From Caulobacter ginsengisoli (lineage in GTDB: Bacteria > Pseudomonadota > Alphaproteobacteria > Caulobacterales > Caulobacteraceae): a DNA stretch of 64,000 bases. The stretch lies in contig NZ_JAUSVS010000003.1 in the NCBI RefSeq assembly GCF_030814835.1, forward strand, positions 1-64,000. Reading direction: 5' to 3'. The notes under the pieces were generated by a model. The model did no database searches. It was not told where the DNA came from and saw only the letters and a program-made list of their open reading frames with translations. Positions 1 to 8,974 of this stretch are shown in pieces; positions within the stretch are counted from its first letter, which is position 1; each line of letters starts with the position of its first letter. The position numbers were made by a program, and so were the translations under genes.

Positions 1-13
1 GACCGACATCGAA

Positions 14-40
14 AGGGCTCCGTCCATCGAACGGAGCCCT
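14..40. terminator. Hairpin, likely terminator of an upstream gene outside the window
   Basis: A perfect 10-base inverted repeat (AGGGCTCCGT / ACGGAGCCCT) surrounds a 7-base loop. There is no long T tract on either strand, so efficiency is uncertain. It may end a gene lying to the left of the window. Confidence 0.5.
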
Positions 41-105
41 ATGAATCAGGCATCCCACAAAAGGGGAATCCCTGAATGTCGATACGACCTAGGGCTTACA
101 TAATT

Positions 106-229
106 CCGCTCATCCCCGCGAAGGCGGGGACCCAGGCTTTTTGCTGTTGAGGGCGAATCGGACAGGTCTCGGCAGCCGAAAGGCAGCAACGAAAAACGCC
201 TGGGTCCCCGCTTTCGCGGGGATGAGCGG
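106..229. repeat. Palindromic repeat element, family 1 (copy A)
   Basis: Two 32-base arms (106-137 and 198-229) are inverted copies differing at one base. Each arm itself contains a smaller hairpin built on CCCCGC...GCGGGG. A second copy with the same arms and a different centre lies at 36972-37108. The conserved arms and variable centre are typical of dispersed REP/MITE-like intergenic elements in alphaproteobacteria. It lies just after the stop of the symporter gene and could also help terminate transcription. Confidence 0.85.
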
Positions 230-243
230 GTTTGGGATACTTG

Positions 244-1731
244 TTATGGGACCGGAGGTTCGCCCACCGCGGCGACCTCGGCCTCCATGGCCGCCAGCTT
301 GGCGAGGTTCTCGGCGTGGGCCACCCGGCCGATCCGGTAGAAGCTGAGGCAGAACAGCGCCCCGCCATAGAAGCTGAACAGGGTGATCAGATAGCCGATC
401 GCCAGGTGGTCCAGCGTCTCCTGCGGCACCTGGCCCGGCTTGGCCATGCCCGACAGGCCCACGATCGAGACGATCAGTCCCGTGGTCATGGCCCCCAGCC
501 CCGAGACGCACTTCTGGGCAAAAGCCATCGAAGCGAAGATCAGTCCCTCGGCCCGCTTGCCGGTGCGGGCGGCGCTGTCCTCGACCACGTCGGCGATCAT
601 GCCGACGATCAGGATGGTGCAGCTGATGCCCGCCGCGCCGCGAACGATGGCGATGGCGTAGAGCGTCGGCAACAGGGCCGGCGAGCCGTTCTCGGGAAAC
701 AGGTGGAACAGCCGCAGCATCAGCGGCGTGGCCGACAGCAGGATGGTGATGACCAGCATCAGCATCGCCATCGGCTTCTTGTCGCGGCCCCTGACGATCA
801 GCGGGGCCAGCACCAGGGCCAGGGTCGAGCCGATGAAGGCGTCGGTGCCCAGGATCAGGGTCTGCTTGGTGGTCAGCTGCCAGAAGAAGGTCACCAGGTA
901 GAGGTAGATGGAAAAGCCCACCCCCTCGGCGGCGGCGGCGAAGATGTTGACCCCGACGATCGATCCGAAATGCCGGCTGCCCAGGGTCTGGAACATGTCC
1001 TTGAACAGGGCGACGACATTTCTGGGGCGCTCGGCCGGCGGCTTGGGCAGCCAGGGGATGAAGCGGTGGGTGCCCAGGGAGGAGACCAGCATCACCAGGG
1101 CGATGAAGGTCGAGGCGACCAGGGCATAGGTCATATAGACCGACGGATCGAAGCGGGCGTCCGGGAACCCGGGCCGGGGCCTGACCATCAGGCCCAGGGC
1201 GAAGATGTAGATCAGCAGGCCGCCCCACCAGGCGAAGAACACCCGCCAGCCCAGCACCTTGGTGCGCTCGTCGTAGTCGCCGGTCACTTCGGCGGCCAGG
1301 GCCGAGGAGGGGATTTCGAAGGCGGTGATGAAGGTGCGCGAAGCGATGGCCAGCACGACCATGTAGACCAGCTTCATGGGCTGGCTGAGGCCGATGGGGG
1401 GCATCCAGAGCAGGATGAACAGGATGGCCGCCGGAAGGATGGCGGCGTACATGAACGGATGGCGCCGGCCCCATTTCGAGCGCCAGTAGTCGGACATCTG
1501 GCCGATGATCGGGTCGCAGATGGAATCGATGGCGAGCGCAATAGCCAGCGCCGTGGTCACCCAGCCGACCGGCAGGCCGACCACCTGGTTATAGAAAAAC
1601 ACCAGGAAGAAGCGGAAGCCGTTGTCCTTGATGCCGAAGGCGGCGGCCCCGATGCCGTAGAGGATTTTCGATCCAACCCCGAAGGGCGGGCGCTCGCCCA
1701 CCGGGCCGGACTGATCCGCGGATACGGTCAT
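244..1731 (-). CDS. GPH-family (MelB-like) sugar/cation symporter, MFS_2
   Basis: Predicted inner-membrane secondary transporter of 495 residues, the usual size for the glycoside-pentoside-hexuronide:cation symporters. About 12 hydrophobic segments are visible. The family signature DSICDPIIGQMSDYWRSKWG lies at residues 69-88, where conserved acidic residues bind the coupling cation. The ATG at 1731 was chosen over upstream codons because a GGGAGAAG ribosome site lies a few bases before it and the family N-terminus fits. The substrate cannot be read from sequence; sugars or glycosides are typical. It is divergent from the next gene and has no sugar-catabolic neighbours here. Confidence 0.85.
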   Translation of the reverse strand: MTVSADQSGPVGERPPFGVGSKILYGIGAAAFGIKDNGFRFFLVFFYNQVVGLPVGWVTTALAIALAIDSICDPIIGQMSDYWRSKWGRRHPFMYAAILPAAILFILLWMPPIGLSQPMKLVYMVVLAIASRTFITAFEIPSSALAAEVTGDYDERTKVLGWRVFFAWWGGLLIYIFALGLMVRPRPGFPDARFDPSVYMTYALVASTFIALVMLVSSLGTHRFIPWLPKPPAERPRNVVALFKDMFQTLGSRHFGSIVGVNIFAAAAEGVGFSIYLYLVTFFWQLTTKQTLILGTDAFIGSTLALVLAPLIVRGRDKKPMAMLMLVITILLSATPLMLRLFHLFPENGSPALLPTLYAIAIVRGAAGISCTILIVGMIADVVEDSAARTGKRAEGLIFASMAFAQKCVSGLGAMTTGLIVSIVGLSGMAKPGQVPQETLDHLAIGYLITLFSFYGGALFCLSFYRIGRVAHAENLAKLAAMEAEVAAVGEPPVP

Positions 1732-1934
1732 GCAACGCTTCTCCCCAAGACCTACTATTTCGGCCGCGCCATTTGCCTGCGTTATTTTGCCTGAGCGGTC
1801 CGGATTCGAAACTGGAGTATGGAAGAGGCGAGTGTCAACCAGCCGCGCTCGCCTTACAGGCGAACGGAGCATGAACATTGCCTTGCCCGCGCGGCTCTGC
1901 CAGGGTAGAGGACGTTGGGGATCGGGGTCGGTCG

Positions 1935-3155
1935 ATGAAGCGTACAGTTGCCGTCCTGCTGGCTGGCGTCCTGAGCCTGGCGGGCCTGCTCGCTGTGGGT
2001 CCCGCAGTCGCGCAGAACGTGCCCAAGGCTGCGCCCGGCAAGGGGCCCAATCATGAGCCGAGCAAGAAGGAAGAGAAGCTCACCCCGATGACCTTCCGCC
2101 TGGTCACCAATGGCCAGGACTGCGCCGACTGCACATGGATCGCCGCCGACGGCGACATCGTCTACGAGACCGGCAAGACGTTCGAGGCCTTCCTCAAGAC
2201 CCAGAAGATCCAGTGGTCGGTGCTGGTGCGGTTCAATTCCGGCGGCGGCTCGCTGCCGGGCGGGGTGGACCTGGGGCGGGCGATCCGCAAGGCCAAGCTG
2301 CGCACCGCCATCGGCGAGACGGTCGACGATCCCAAGGTCCCGGGCAAGGCCAGCTACAAGCCCGGCCTCTGCGCCTCGGCCTGCGCCTACGCCTTCCTGG
2401 GCGGCATCTCGCGGACGGTGGACACCGGCTCGCTCTATGGCGTCCACCAGTTCCACAACCCCGAGGTCCAGAACGACCAGGACGTCCAGACCGTGGTGGC
2501 GGTGCTGGGCTATTACGTCGTCGAGATGGGGATCAAGCCGGAGCTGCTGCTGGTCGCCTCCTCGACCCACACCAACGACATCATCTGGCTGGAGCCGGAG
2601 CAGATGGAAGCCCTGGACGTGGTCACCAGCCGCCAGGGCCTGATGGACGCGCAATGGACCCTGGCCCCGTTCGGCGACGGCCTGGGCGCCCGCACCACCC
2701 AGATCCAGGCGGACGGCTCGGCGGTGACCTTCGCCCTGACCTGCAAGGCCGGCGAGGCCGACCGCTACGTGGTCTATGTGATCCGCGACACCTATGACCT
2801 GAACAGCAAGGAAATCGCCACCACCAAGTCGGCGATCAGGGGCCTCAGCTTCCTGGCCTCGGACAAGCCGGTGGGCGGGGTGCTGGAGACCCATCCGATC
2901 GTGGCCCGCTCCAAGCTGACCCTGGGGGCTGGGCTGCCCAAGTCGACGGCCCGCCTGCTGATCGACGACGGCGGCGAGCTGAAGGTGCAGGTCAGCGCCC
3001 CGGCTGCGCTCGACGACTATCTGAATGGGGGCCGCTACCACTTCCCGGTGGCCAACCTGAACCGCCTGCTGCCCTATCTGGACCGCAACTGCTTCACGCG
3101 CGGCGAGGACGAGCTGGACACCACCGGCGAGGGCCGTGGCAAGGTCGGGCGGTAG
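1935..3155 (+). CDS. Secreted ClpP/crotonase-fold periplasmic protein (COG3904-like)
   Basis: A 406-residue protein with a clear signal peptide (residues 1-27, ending AVAQ). The middle contains VLVRFNSGGGSLPGG (97-110), then GLCASACAYAFLGG (144-157) and YGVHQF (168-173). This arrangement of a glycine-rich oxyanion stretch, a Ser (S148) in an ASACA setting and a following His is that of ClpP/SppA-fold periplasmic proteins grouped as COG3904. Peptidase activity is not demonstrated for the group. The start at 1935 is preferred to an upstream ATG at 1878 because it begins the signal peptide directly. The function is unknown; the C-terminal 200 residues show no motif I recognise. Confidence 0.75.
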   Translation: MKRTVAVLLAGVLSLAGLLAVGPAVAQNVPKAAPGKGPNHEPSKKEEKLTPMTFRLVTNGQDCADCTWIAADGDIVYETGKTFEAFLKTQKIQWSVLVRFNSGGGSLPGGVDLGRAIRKAKLRTAIGETVDDPKVPGKASYKPGLCASACAYAFLGGISRTVDTGSLYGVHQFHNPEVQNDQDVQTVVAVLGYYVVEMGIKPELLLVASSTHTNDIIWLEPEQMEALDVVTSRQGLMDAQWTLAPFGDGLGARTTQIQADGSAVTFALTCKAGEADRYVVYVIRDTYDLNSKEIATTKSAIRGLSFLASDKPVGGVLETHPIVARSKLTLGAGLPKSTARLLIDDGGELKVQVSAPAALDDYLNGGRYHFPVANLNRLLPYLDRNCFTRGEDELDTTGEGRGKVGR

Positions 3156-3169
3156 GAAACACGGTTCAA

Positions 3170-3295
3170 AACTCCCTCCCCTTTATGGGGAGGGACGGCC
3201 GCGTCAGCGGCCCGGGTGGGGAACCCACGCCGGCCGAAGAGCTCCCCACCCTGGCGGCTTCGCCGCCTTTCCCTCCCCATAAAGGGGAGGGAGTT
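3170..3295. repeat. Nested palindromic repeat element, family 2
   Basis: Perfect 26-base inverted arms at 3170-3195 and 3270-3295 enclose further inverted pairs (GTGGGGA/TCCCCAC and a GGCGGCTTCGCCGCC hairpin). It fills the gap between two convergent genes, so the transcript would fold strongly from either side and probably acts as a bidirectional terminator. Confidence 0.85.
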
Positions 3296-3296
3296 C

Positions 3297-4097
3297 CTAC
3301 GGATTATCCCACACCGCCGGTCGCTTGCTCAGGAAGGCGTCGATGCCCTCCGCCGCGTCGGCGGCCAGCATGTTGTCGGCCATGGCCTTGCCCGCCTCGC
3401 GATAGGCGTCGGCCAGCGGCAGGCCGGCCTGGGCGTAGTAGGTCCGCTTGCCGAGGCTCAGCGAATAGGCCGAGCGGCCGGCCAGCTGGGCGGCCAGGGC
3501 CTGAGCCGTCTCCAGCGCCTGGCCGGGCGGGGCGATGCGGTTGATCAGGCCGAACCGAAGCGCGGTCGGCGCATCGACCATCTCGCCCAGCAGCAGCATC
3601 TCCATGGCGGGCTTGGGGCTGAGGTTGCGGGCCAGGGCCACGCCCGGGGTCGAGCAGAACAGGCCCAGATTGACCCCCGGGGTGCAGAACCGCGCCGCCT
3701 CGCCGGCCACGGCCAGGTCGCAGGCGGCGACCAGTTGGCAGCCGGCGGCGGTGGCGATCCCCTCGACCACGGCGATGACCGGCTGGGGCAGGGCGTTGAT
3801 GGCCAGCATCACCTGCGCGCAGCGGTCCAGCAGCGCCTCGTAGAAGGCCCGGCCCCGGTCGGGATCGTTGCGGTGGGCCTGGATCTCCTTGAGGTCGTGG
3901 CCGGCGCAGAAGGCCGGGCCTTCGCCGTCCAGGATCACCGCCCGGACCTTCGGCTCGGCGGCAAGGGCGGCCAGTTCGGCCTTCAGGGCGTCCAGCATGG
4001 CCAGGGACAGGCTGTTGCGGCTGGCCGGCGCATTCAGGGTCAGGCGGGCGACGGCGTCGTCATCGCGGCGCAGGACGAGGGGGTCGGTCGGGGTCAT
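3297..4097 (-). CDS. Enoyl-CoA hydratase/isomerase family protein (ECHDC3-like)
   Basis: A 266-residue crotonase-fold protein, normal length. FCAGHDLKE (63-71) forms the first oxyanion segment and GIATAAGCQLVAACDLAVA the second. The following GLFCSTPGVALARNL resembles the ECHDC3 subgroup, and the glutamates used by classical enoyl-CoA hydratases are not obvious there, so the exact reaction is uncertain. The ATG at 4097 begins the family N-terminus; longer readings run into the ABC permease. It follows the permease on the same strand with a 40-base gap and may share its transcript. Confidence 0.8.
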   Translation of the reverse strand: MTPTDPLVLRRDDDAVARLTLNAPASRNSLSLAMLDALKAELAALAAEPKVRAVILDGEGPAFCAGHDLKEIQAHRNDPDRGRAFYEALLDRCAQVMLAINALPQPVIAVVEGIATAAGCQLVAACDLAVAGEAARFCTPGVNLGLFCSTPGVALARNLSPKPAMEMLLLGEMVDAPTALRFGLINRIAPPGQALETAQALAAQLAGRSAYSLSLGKRTYYAQAGLPLADAYREAGKAMADNMLAADAAEGIDAFLSKRPAVWDNP

Positions 4098-4137
4098 GGC
4101 CGGGAGGCTAGACCCGCCGGAGCGGCGGTGGAAGCGG

Positions 4138-5712
4138 TCAGCCGGCCCGGATGATTTCGATGATGTGTTCCTCGTCCCGGCGCAGCAGCAGCAGCAGCAC
4201 CGCGCCGACCGCCAGGGGGATGATGGCGCTGACGGCGACGGGAACCTGGACCACGGGGAACAGCAGGCTGACCGGCAGAGCCGCCAGATAGGTGGCCAAG
4301 GCGAACATCCCCGAGGTGAACAGGAAGGCCATGCCGATCCAGAAGCCCTGTCCGCCGCGCCGCTGGCGGCGGAAGTCGCCGCGCTTGGCCGGCTTCTGGT
4401 ACCACATCGACAGCAGGCCGGCGGCCAGGGCCGAGGCGGCGCAGCCGGCGATGGCGGCGAGCCCCGCCTGGGGGAACAGCCAGGTGACATAGGCCAGCGG
4501 CGGGGCCAGCAGCACGGCCAGGGGCGCCAGGGCGGCGACCAGCTTGGCGCGGTGCAGCACCGACAGCGGCGCGGGCGAGGATAGCAGGAGTTCCGGCGAC
4601 TCCTCGGTCGAGACGGTGACCCAGACCAGGCTGGCGGCGACCTGGCCGGCCATCATCGCCAGGGCGGCGGCCCCGGCCGGGATCAGCAGGTCGGCGTGGC
4701 GGGAAGCCTGCCGGGCCAGCAGGAAGCCCAGCGGCAGCAGGTAGAGCAGCCGCAGCAGGATCTGCGAGAGCATGGCGATGTCGCGCAGCAGCAGCTTCAG
4801 CTCCTTGCGGACCGTGTTGGCGAAGACGCCCTGGGCGAAGTCGCCCGCCACCGCCCGTCCGGCCTTGGCTGGTCCGCCGGCGGCGACGCCCGAGGCGGCC
4901 GCGGCGTCGGCGGCGAAACGGCCGCCCAGCCACAGGGTGGTGGCGGCGAACACCAGCGCCGAGCCGCCCATCACCATGGCCAGCGGGATGGGCTGGCCGA
5001 CCATGGCCCGCAGCGGCAGGTCGGCGAAGGGGAAGAGGTGGAAGCCGGGCGCCTGGGCCTTGGCCCAAAACTCGGTGAACAGGGGGACCTGATCGCTGCC
5101 GGTGATGTTGCGGTACTGGGCGGCCAGGAAGAAGGCGGCCCCGATCAGGGCGGCCAGCACCTGGGCCACCGCTCTCGTGCGTTTGGGACCCAGGACCCGG
5201 AACAGGCTCATGGCCAGCAACAGGCCAAGACTGGTGGCCAGCAGGGCGACGGCGGCCATCACCCCCAGCACCCCCAGCCAGCCGGGGTGGCCGCCGATGG
5301 CGACCGGGATCAGGACGGCCGCGATGAAGGTGGGGATGCCCAGATAGGCGTTGGCGGCGATGGCCAGGCAGCGGACGAACAGCACCTTGCGCGGGGAGAT
5401 CGGGGCCGAGAACAGCAGGTCCAGGTCGCCGCGCCCGTAGAGGGCCATGGTCGCGGCGGCCAGGCACTGCGACAGCATCAAGGTGAAGAGGGTCAGCAGG
5501 ACCAGGTCGGCGATGGCCTCCCAGACGGGCTGGATGGGGACTTCCAGGTTGCGCGAGGCGATGCCCAGGGGCAGGCCGACCGCCAGGATCAGCACGATCA
5601 GCGCCACCCCGAAGATGACGGCCCGCACGCCAGGGCGCTTGGCGAACATATCGCGCCAGGCCAGGCGCATCTCATGCGCCATCAGCCAGGGCAGGGAGCC
5701 GGCGGCGAACAT
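4138..5712 (-). CDS. ABC transporter permease, ABC-2 exporter type
   Basis: A 524-residue very hydrophobic protein with about 12 predicted membrane segments. The N-terminus has a cytoplasmic HEMRLAWRDMF stretch before the first helix, typical of ABC-2 export permeases of the large single-subunit kind. It starts 13 bases after the stop of the ATPase gene, so the two are an operon and presumably form one exporter with two copies of each subunit. The transported substrate is unknown. Confidence 0.85.
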   Translation of the reverse strand: MFAAGSLPWLMAHEMRLAWRDMFAKRPGVRAVIFGVALIVLILAVGLPLGIASRNLEVPIQPVWEAIADLVLLTLFTLMLSQCLAAATMALYGRGDLDLLFSAPISPRKVLFVRCLAIAANAYLGIPTFIAAVLIPVAIGGHPGWLGVLGVMAAVALLATSLGLLLAMSLFRVLGPKRTRAVAQVLAALIGAAFFLAAQYRNITGSDQVPLFTEFWAKAQAPGFHLFPFADLPLRAMVGQPIPLAMVMGGSALVFAATTLWLGGRFAADAAAASGVAAGGPAKAGRAVAGDFAQGVFANTVRKELKLLLRDIAMLSQILLRLLYLLPLGFLLARQASRHADLLIPAGAAALAMMAGQVAASLVWVTVSTEESPELLLSSPAPLSVLHRAKLVAALAPLAVLLAPPLAYVTWLFPQAGLAAIAGCAASALAAGLLSMWYQKPAKRGDFRRQRRGGQGFWIGMAFLFTSGMFALATYLAALPVSLLFPVVQVPVAVSAIIPLAVGAVLLLLLRRDEEHIIEIIRAG

Positions 5713-5725
5713 CAGGCGGGCCCCA

Positions 5726-6484
5726 TCAGGCCGGAACGGGCTGGTCGGGGGCGGTCAGTTCCAGGAACAGATCCTCCAGCGTCGCCCCCTCCTCGCCGGT
5801 GCGGGCCCGCAGCTCGGCCAGGGTGCCCTCGGCCAGCAGCCTGCCGTTCTGGATGATGCCGATGCGGTCGGCCATCCGCTCGGCCACCTCCAGGATGTGG
5901 GTGGTCAGGATGACCGTGGCGCCGCCCCGCACCCGCTGCTGCAACAGGTCCTTGACCTGGCGGGCGACGGCGGCGTCCAGGCCGGTCAGCGGCTCGTCGA
6001 GGATCAGCAGCTTGGGATCGTGGATCAGCGCCCCGGCCAGGGCGACCTTCTGCTTCATGCCCCGCGAGAAGCCCTCGCAGCGCTGGCGGCGCTGTTCCCA
6101 CAGGCCCAGCCATTTCAGGAGTTCCTCAGCCTTGCGGCGGGCGGCCTTGCCGTCGGTCCCCCACAGGCCGGCGACGAACTCCAGATATTCCATCGGATTG
6201 AGCTTGTCGTAGAGCAGCGGCTCGTCGGGGGCCCAGGCCATGACCCGCTTGGCGCCGGCCGGATCGGCCCTGGCGTCGACCCCATACACCGAGATGGCCC
6301 CCGCGTCGGGGGCCAGCAGGCCGGCCACCATGCGCAGGGTCGTGGTCTTGCCCGCCCCGTTGGGCCCAAGCAAAGCATACAGCTCGCCGGAGCGGACGGT
6401 CAGGTCCAGGCTGGCCACGGCGGGCTTGCCGGCGAAGGCCTTGCTCAGGCCACGCAACACCAGGGCGTCTGTCACGTCGATCAA
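5726..6484 (-). CDS. ABC transporter ATP-binding protein
   Basis: A 252-residue nucleotide-binding subunit. Walker A GPNGAGKTT is at about 39-47, the signature-region FSRGMKQKVALAGALIHDP lies mid-protein, and LLILDEPLTGLD provides Walker B and the D-loop, followed by the switch His in LTTHI. The frame opens with TTG at 6484; a GTG at 6475 (giving a start MTDALVLRGL) is an equally good choice since a G-rich stretch lies upstream of both. The partner is the permease just downstream. Confidence 0.9.
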   Translation of the reverse strand: MIDVTDALVLRGLSKAFAGKPAVASLDLTVRSGELYALLGPNGAGKTTTLRMVAGLLAPDAGAISVYGVDARADPAGAKRVMAWAPDEPLLYDKLNPMEYLEFVAGLWGTDGKAARRKAEELLKWLGLWEQRRQRCEGFSRGMKQKVALAGALIHDPKLLILDEPLTGLDAAVARQVKDLLQQRVRGGATVILTTHILEVAERMADRIGIIQNGRLLAEGTLAELRARTGEEGATLEDLFLELTAPDQPVPA

Positions 6485-6617
6485 GGCCCCCGGCCGGTCA
6501 GCAAGCTCACAAGGCCAGCAATATGCGGCAAGGCCGCGCGGCGGTCCATGACCGGGATGACGCGCAGGGGCTCAGGGTCTAGGGTTAACGTTGGATTCGG
6601 AAAGGGGACGGCGCTCG

Positions 6618-7286
6618 ATGCGCAGGCTGGTGCTGCTGTCGCGCAAAGGCGGAACGGGCAAGACCACCCTGTCGGTCAATCTGGCGGTGGCCGCGGTGAG
6701 GGACGGCCTCAACGTCGCTGTCGCCGACCTCGACCCGCAAAGCTCGGCCTGTCGGTGGGGCGATGTGCGGACCAGCCAGCAGCCCTCGATCAGGGCCGTC
6801 AACAGCGGCACCCTGTTTCCCTATGCCAACAATGTCGAGCGGCTGGGCGCGGATCTCCTGATCATCGACACGCCGGCCGGGGACACCGCCGCCGGCCAGG
6901 CGGCCATCGGCATCGCCGACCTCTGCGTGCTGATCACCCGGCCCAGCTATTTCGACCTCGAGGCCCTGGCCTGGGCGGCCGAGGCGGTGCGGGCGCGGGG
7001 CAAGCCGGGCCTGATCGTGCTCAACCAGGCGCCCAGCCCGCGCGGCGGCGTGGAGTCACCGGTCATCCACCGCTCGGCCGATGCGGCCCGCAAGCTGGGC
7101 CTGCCGCTGGCCCGGGTGGGCTTAAGGGCCCGCGTCGCCTTCCAGGATTCGCTGTGGCGCGGCGAGGGGGTGCTGGAGTTCGACCACCGCAGCGCCGCCG
7201 CCGAAGAGGTTCGCCGGCTGTGGGCCGAGGTCTCGGGGCTGCTCGACGCCCAGGCGGTTCCACGTCCGCGAGCGGCGCTGGCCTAA
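6618..7286 (+). CDS. ParA/Soj-family ATPase
   Basis: A 222-residue P-loop ATPase with the deviant Walker A RKGGTGKTT (9-17) including the signature lysine, a Walker A' ADLDPQSSA, and LLIIDTPAG as Walker B. Length matches small chromosomal ParA/MinD-like proteins that position cargo on the nucleoid or pole. No ParB, chemotaxis or other cargo gene lies next to it, so the cargo is unknown. An ATG at 6618 with AAAGGGGAC upstream is preferred to the TTG at 6591. It is divergent from the ABC ATPase gene. Confidence 0.85.
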   Translation: MRRLVLLSRKGGTGKTTLSVNLAVAAVRDGLNVAVADLDPQSSACRWGDVRTSQQPSIRAVNSGTLFPYANNVERLGADLLIIDTPAGDTAAGQAAIGIADLCVLITRPSYFDLEALAWAAEAVRARGKPGLIVLNQAPSPRGGVESPVIHRSADAARKLGLPLARVGLRARVAFQDSLWRGEGVLEFDHRSAAAEEVRRLWAEVSGLLDAQAVPRPRAALA

Positions 7287-7455
7287 ACCTTAATTACATT
7301 TGCTTCATGAATATTGCGACAGGTATTACGCCGCCGTAACTCTGTTAAATGCACTTCATGACTGTAGATTAACAAGACTTCGAGTAATCGCCGACGTATC
7401 TCCTGACTTGTCAGCGGCCGACCCCGCCCGCCTTGCCAAATTCGGAGAGATCCTC

Positions 7456-7779
7456 ATGTCCCAATCCGCCGCCTCCAAGTCCATCGCCTCTTTCAGCAGC
7501 ATCGCCACCCTGGCCCTGGCCGTCCTGCCCGCCCTGGCCATCGTCAGCGGCGCCCATGCCGAAAGCGTCAGCGTCAAGGTCAGCGACCTGAACCTCGCCA
7601 CCGCCGCCGGCCAGAAGGTCTTCGAACAGCGCGTCAACGTCGCCGCCCGCCAGTACTGCGCTGAATCGGTGACCACCGGCACCCGCCTGGGCAGCCCCGC
7701 CGCCTGCCGCGCCGCGGTCCGCGCCGAGATCGTCTCCAAGCTGGCCAAGCCGCAAGAAACGGCTCTGAACCAGCACTAA
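7456..7779 (+). CDS. UrcA family secreted protein
   Basis: A 107-residue protein with a signal peptide ending about AHAES. The mature part VSVKVSDLNLATAAGQKVFEQRV...AARQYC...CRAAVRAEIV is the UrcA-family pattern (two cysteines about 18 apart), common in Caulobacterales and Sphingomonadales; function unknown. A GGAGAGAT ribosome site precedes the ATG at 7456. The 170 bases upstream are noticeably AT-rich compared with the surroundings and probably hold its promoter and a long leader. Confidence 0.8.
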   Translation: MSQSAASKSIASFSSIATLALAVLPALAIVSGAHAESVSVKVSDLNLATAAGQKVFEQRVNVAARQYCAESVTTGTRLGSPAACRAAVRAEIVSKLAKPQETALNQH

Positions 7780-7867
7780 GCAACAGGTTCGCCGGCGGCG
7801 AGCCCAGGTCCGGATCCCCCCAGTCCCCCGGACCGCTGTCCCCCCAGAAGAGTCGCCGGCAACCTGG

Positions 7868-7893
7868 GAAGCCCGCCTGCAAAGGCGGGCTTC
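7868..7893. terminator. Bidirectional terminator hairpin
   Basis: Inverted repeat GAAGCCCGCC / GGCGGGCTTC with a 6-base loop, between the convergent UrcA and metzincin genes. Flanked by short T-rich runs on the + side (TTCCTGCTGT). Confidence 0.75.
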
Positions 7894-7900
7894 CTGCTGT

Positions 7901-8971
7901 CTAGGTCAGGGGGCGGGCGCGGGACACCGACCAGGCGCGGGCCCGCATGACGCCGACCGCGTCGTGGCTGGCGTCACCGCAGTCATAGGCTTCATAACCC
8001 CGCAGACGGCACTTGCCCGGATGGCTGTACTCCCGGATCCAGCCCAAGCCCTGCTCGCCGGCCCGATGGGCGCGGCAGAAGCGTTCGCCGGTCGGACCGC
8101 CATTGTAGTTGTACTGGCCGACCAGCGTGCAGAAGGCGTCGGGCGCTTCGGCCAGCTGCTCGGTCGAACACTGGCGGGCCAGGCACTGCTCCCAGGCGCA
8201 GCCGCGCGGGTCGCGCCGGCTGGCGGCGGCGACCGAGCAGGGCTGGGGATTGCCGTTGTCGTTGTGGAAGGCGCCGAACAGGTGGCCCACCTCGTGCAGG
8301 AACAGCAGCTGGTGATCGAAGGCGATCCGCGGGACCGCCACATAGCCGCGCACCAGACAGGCCGGCATCAGGATGTAGCCGTTATTCTGCAGGGAGTCGG
8401 CGTAGCAGGCGTCCTCGGGGCCGCGCATGCCGGTGAACACGACCACCAGATTGACCTTGCGGGCCTTGCCGCGCAGCGACCGGGCCTCGGGCAGCCAGCC
8501 CAGGAGCTGCTTGTTGAACGCCGACGGCGAACCATAGTTGGCGGGCGTGTCCAGCCGCATGGCCGCGCCCTCGTCGATCGCCCGGTCCATGACCACCGGC
8601 GGGGCGAAGACGATGTTGGGTCGCCCGTCGGTGAGCTGGGTGACGCCGGAGGTCAGGAAGGCCTGGCGCAGGGCGGCGACATCCTCGTTGGCCACCCGGT
8701 CCAGCACGCAGAGGGACGGATCGCGGCCGGTCTTGGCGCAGGAGGCGATGGCCTCGCGCTCGAAGTCCAGGCTGGGCTGCAGGACCTTGGCGCCCTGGCT
8801 GGTGTAGGCGAACAGGATGCGGATCTCGCAGGGCGCGTCGGCCGTGCAGGCGCCCGTCGCCGGCTGGCTCGCGCCGGGCAGCCGCAGGCCGCCATTGGCC
8901 AGGAAGATCGCTCCGCTCAGCCCGACCAGGCCAAGACAGATCAGGCAGAAGACCAGGATGAACCGACGCAT
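7901..8971 (-). CDS. Secreted or membrane-anchored metzincin-type zinc metalloprotease
   Basis: A 356-residue protein with one N-terminal hydrophobic segment (4-26, signal or anchor). HEVGHLFGAFHND at 226-238 is the extended HExxHxxGxxHD zinc-binding motif of metzincins: H226, H230 and H236 would bind zinc and E227 would be catalytic. The C-terminal 110 residues are rich in cysteine, suggesting disulfides outside the cytoplasm. The methionine-turn of metzincins is not obvious. It starts 3 bases after the stop of the GDYXXLXY gene, so it is the last gene of a three-gene operon. Substrate unknown. Confidence 0.8.
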   Translation of the reverse strand: MRRFILVFCLICLGLVGLSGAIFLANGGLRLPGASQPATGACTADAPCEIRILFAYTSQGAKVLQPSLDFEREAIASCAKTGRDPSLCVLDRVANEDVAALRQAFLTSGVTQLTDGRPNIVFAPPVVMDRAIDEGAAMRLDTPANYGSPSAFNKQLLGWLPEARSLRGKARKVNLVVVFTGMRGPEDACYADSLQNNGYILMPACLVRGYVAVPRIAFDHQLLFLHEVGHLFGAFHNDNGNPQPCSVAAASRRDPRGCAWEQCLARQCSTEQLAEAPDAFCTLVGQYNYNGGPTGERFCRAHRAGEQGLGWIREYSHPGKCRLRGYEAYDCGDASHDAVGVMRARAWSVSRARPLT

Positions 8972-8974
8972 CGC

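Noticed and set aside
106..229. Possible CRISPR or tandem array because of repeated CCCCGC blocks
   Set aside because: The repeats are inverted, only two per element, with no regular spacers.
1854..3041. Long open reading frame on the minus strand opposite the COG3904 gene
   Set aside because: It is a shadow frame of high-GC DNA; amino-acid composition (G, A, Q, H rich) and lack of domains show it is not coding.
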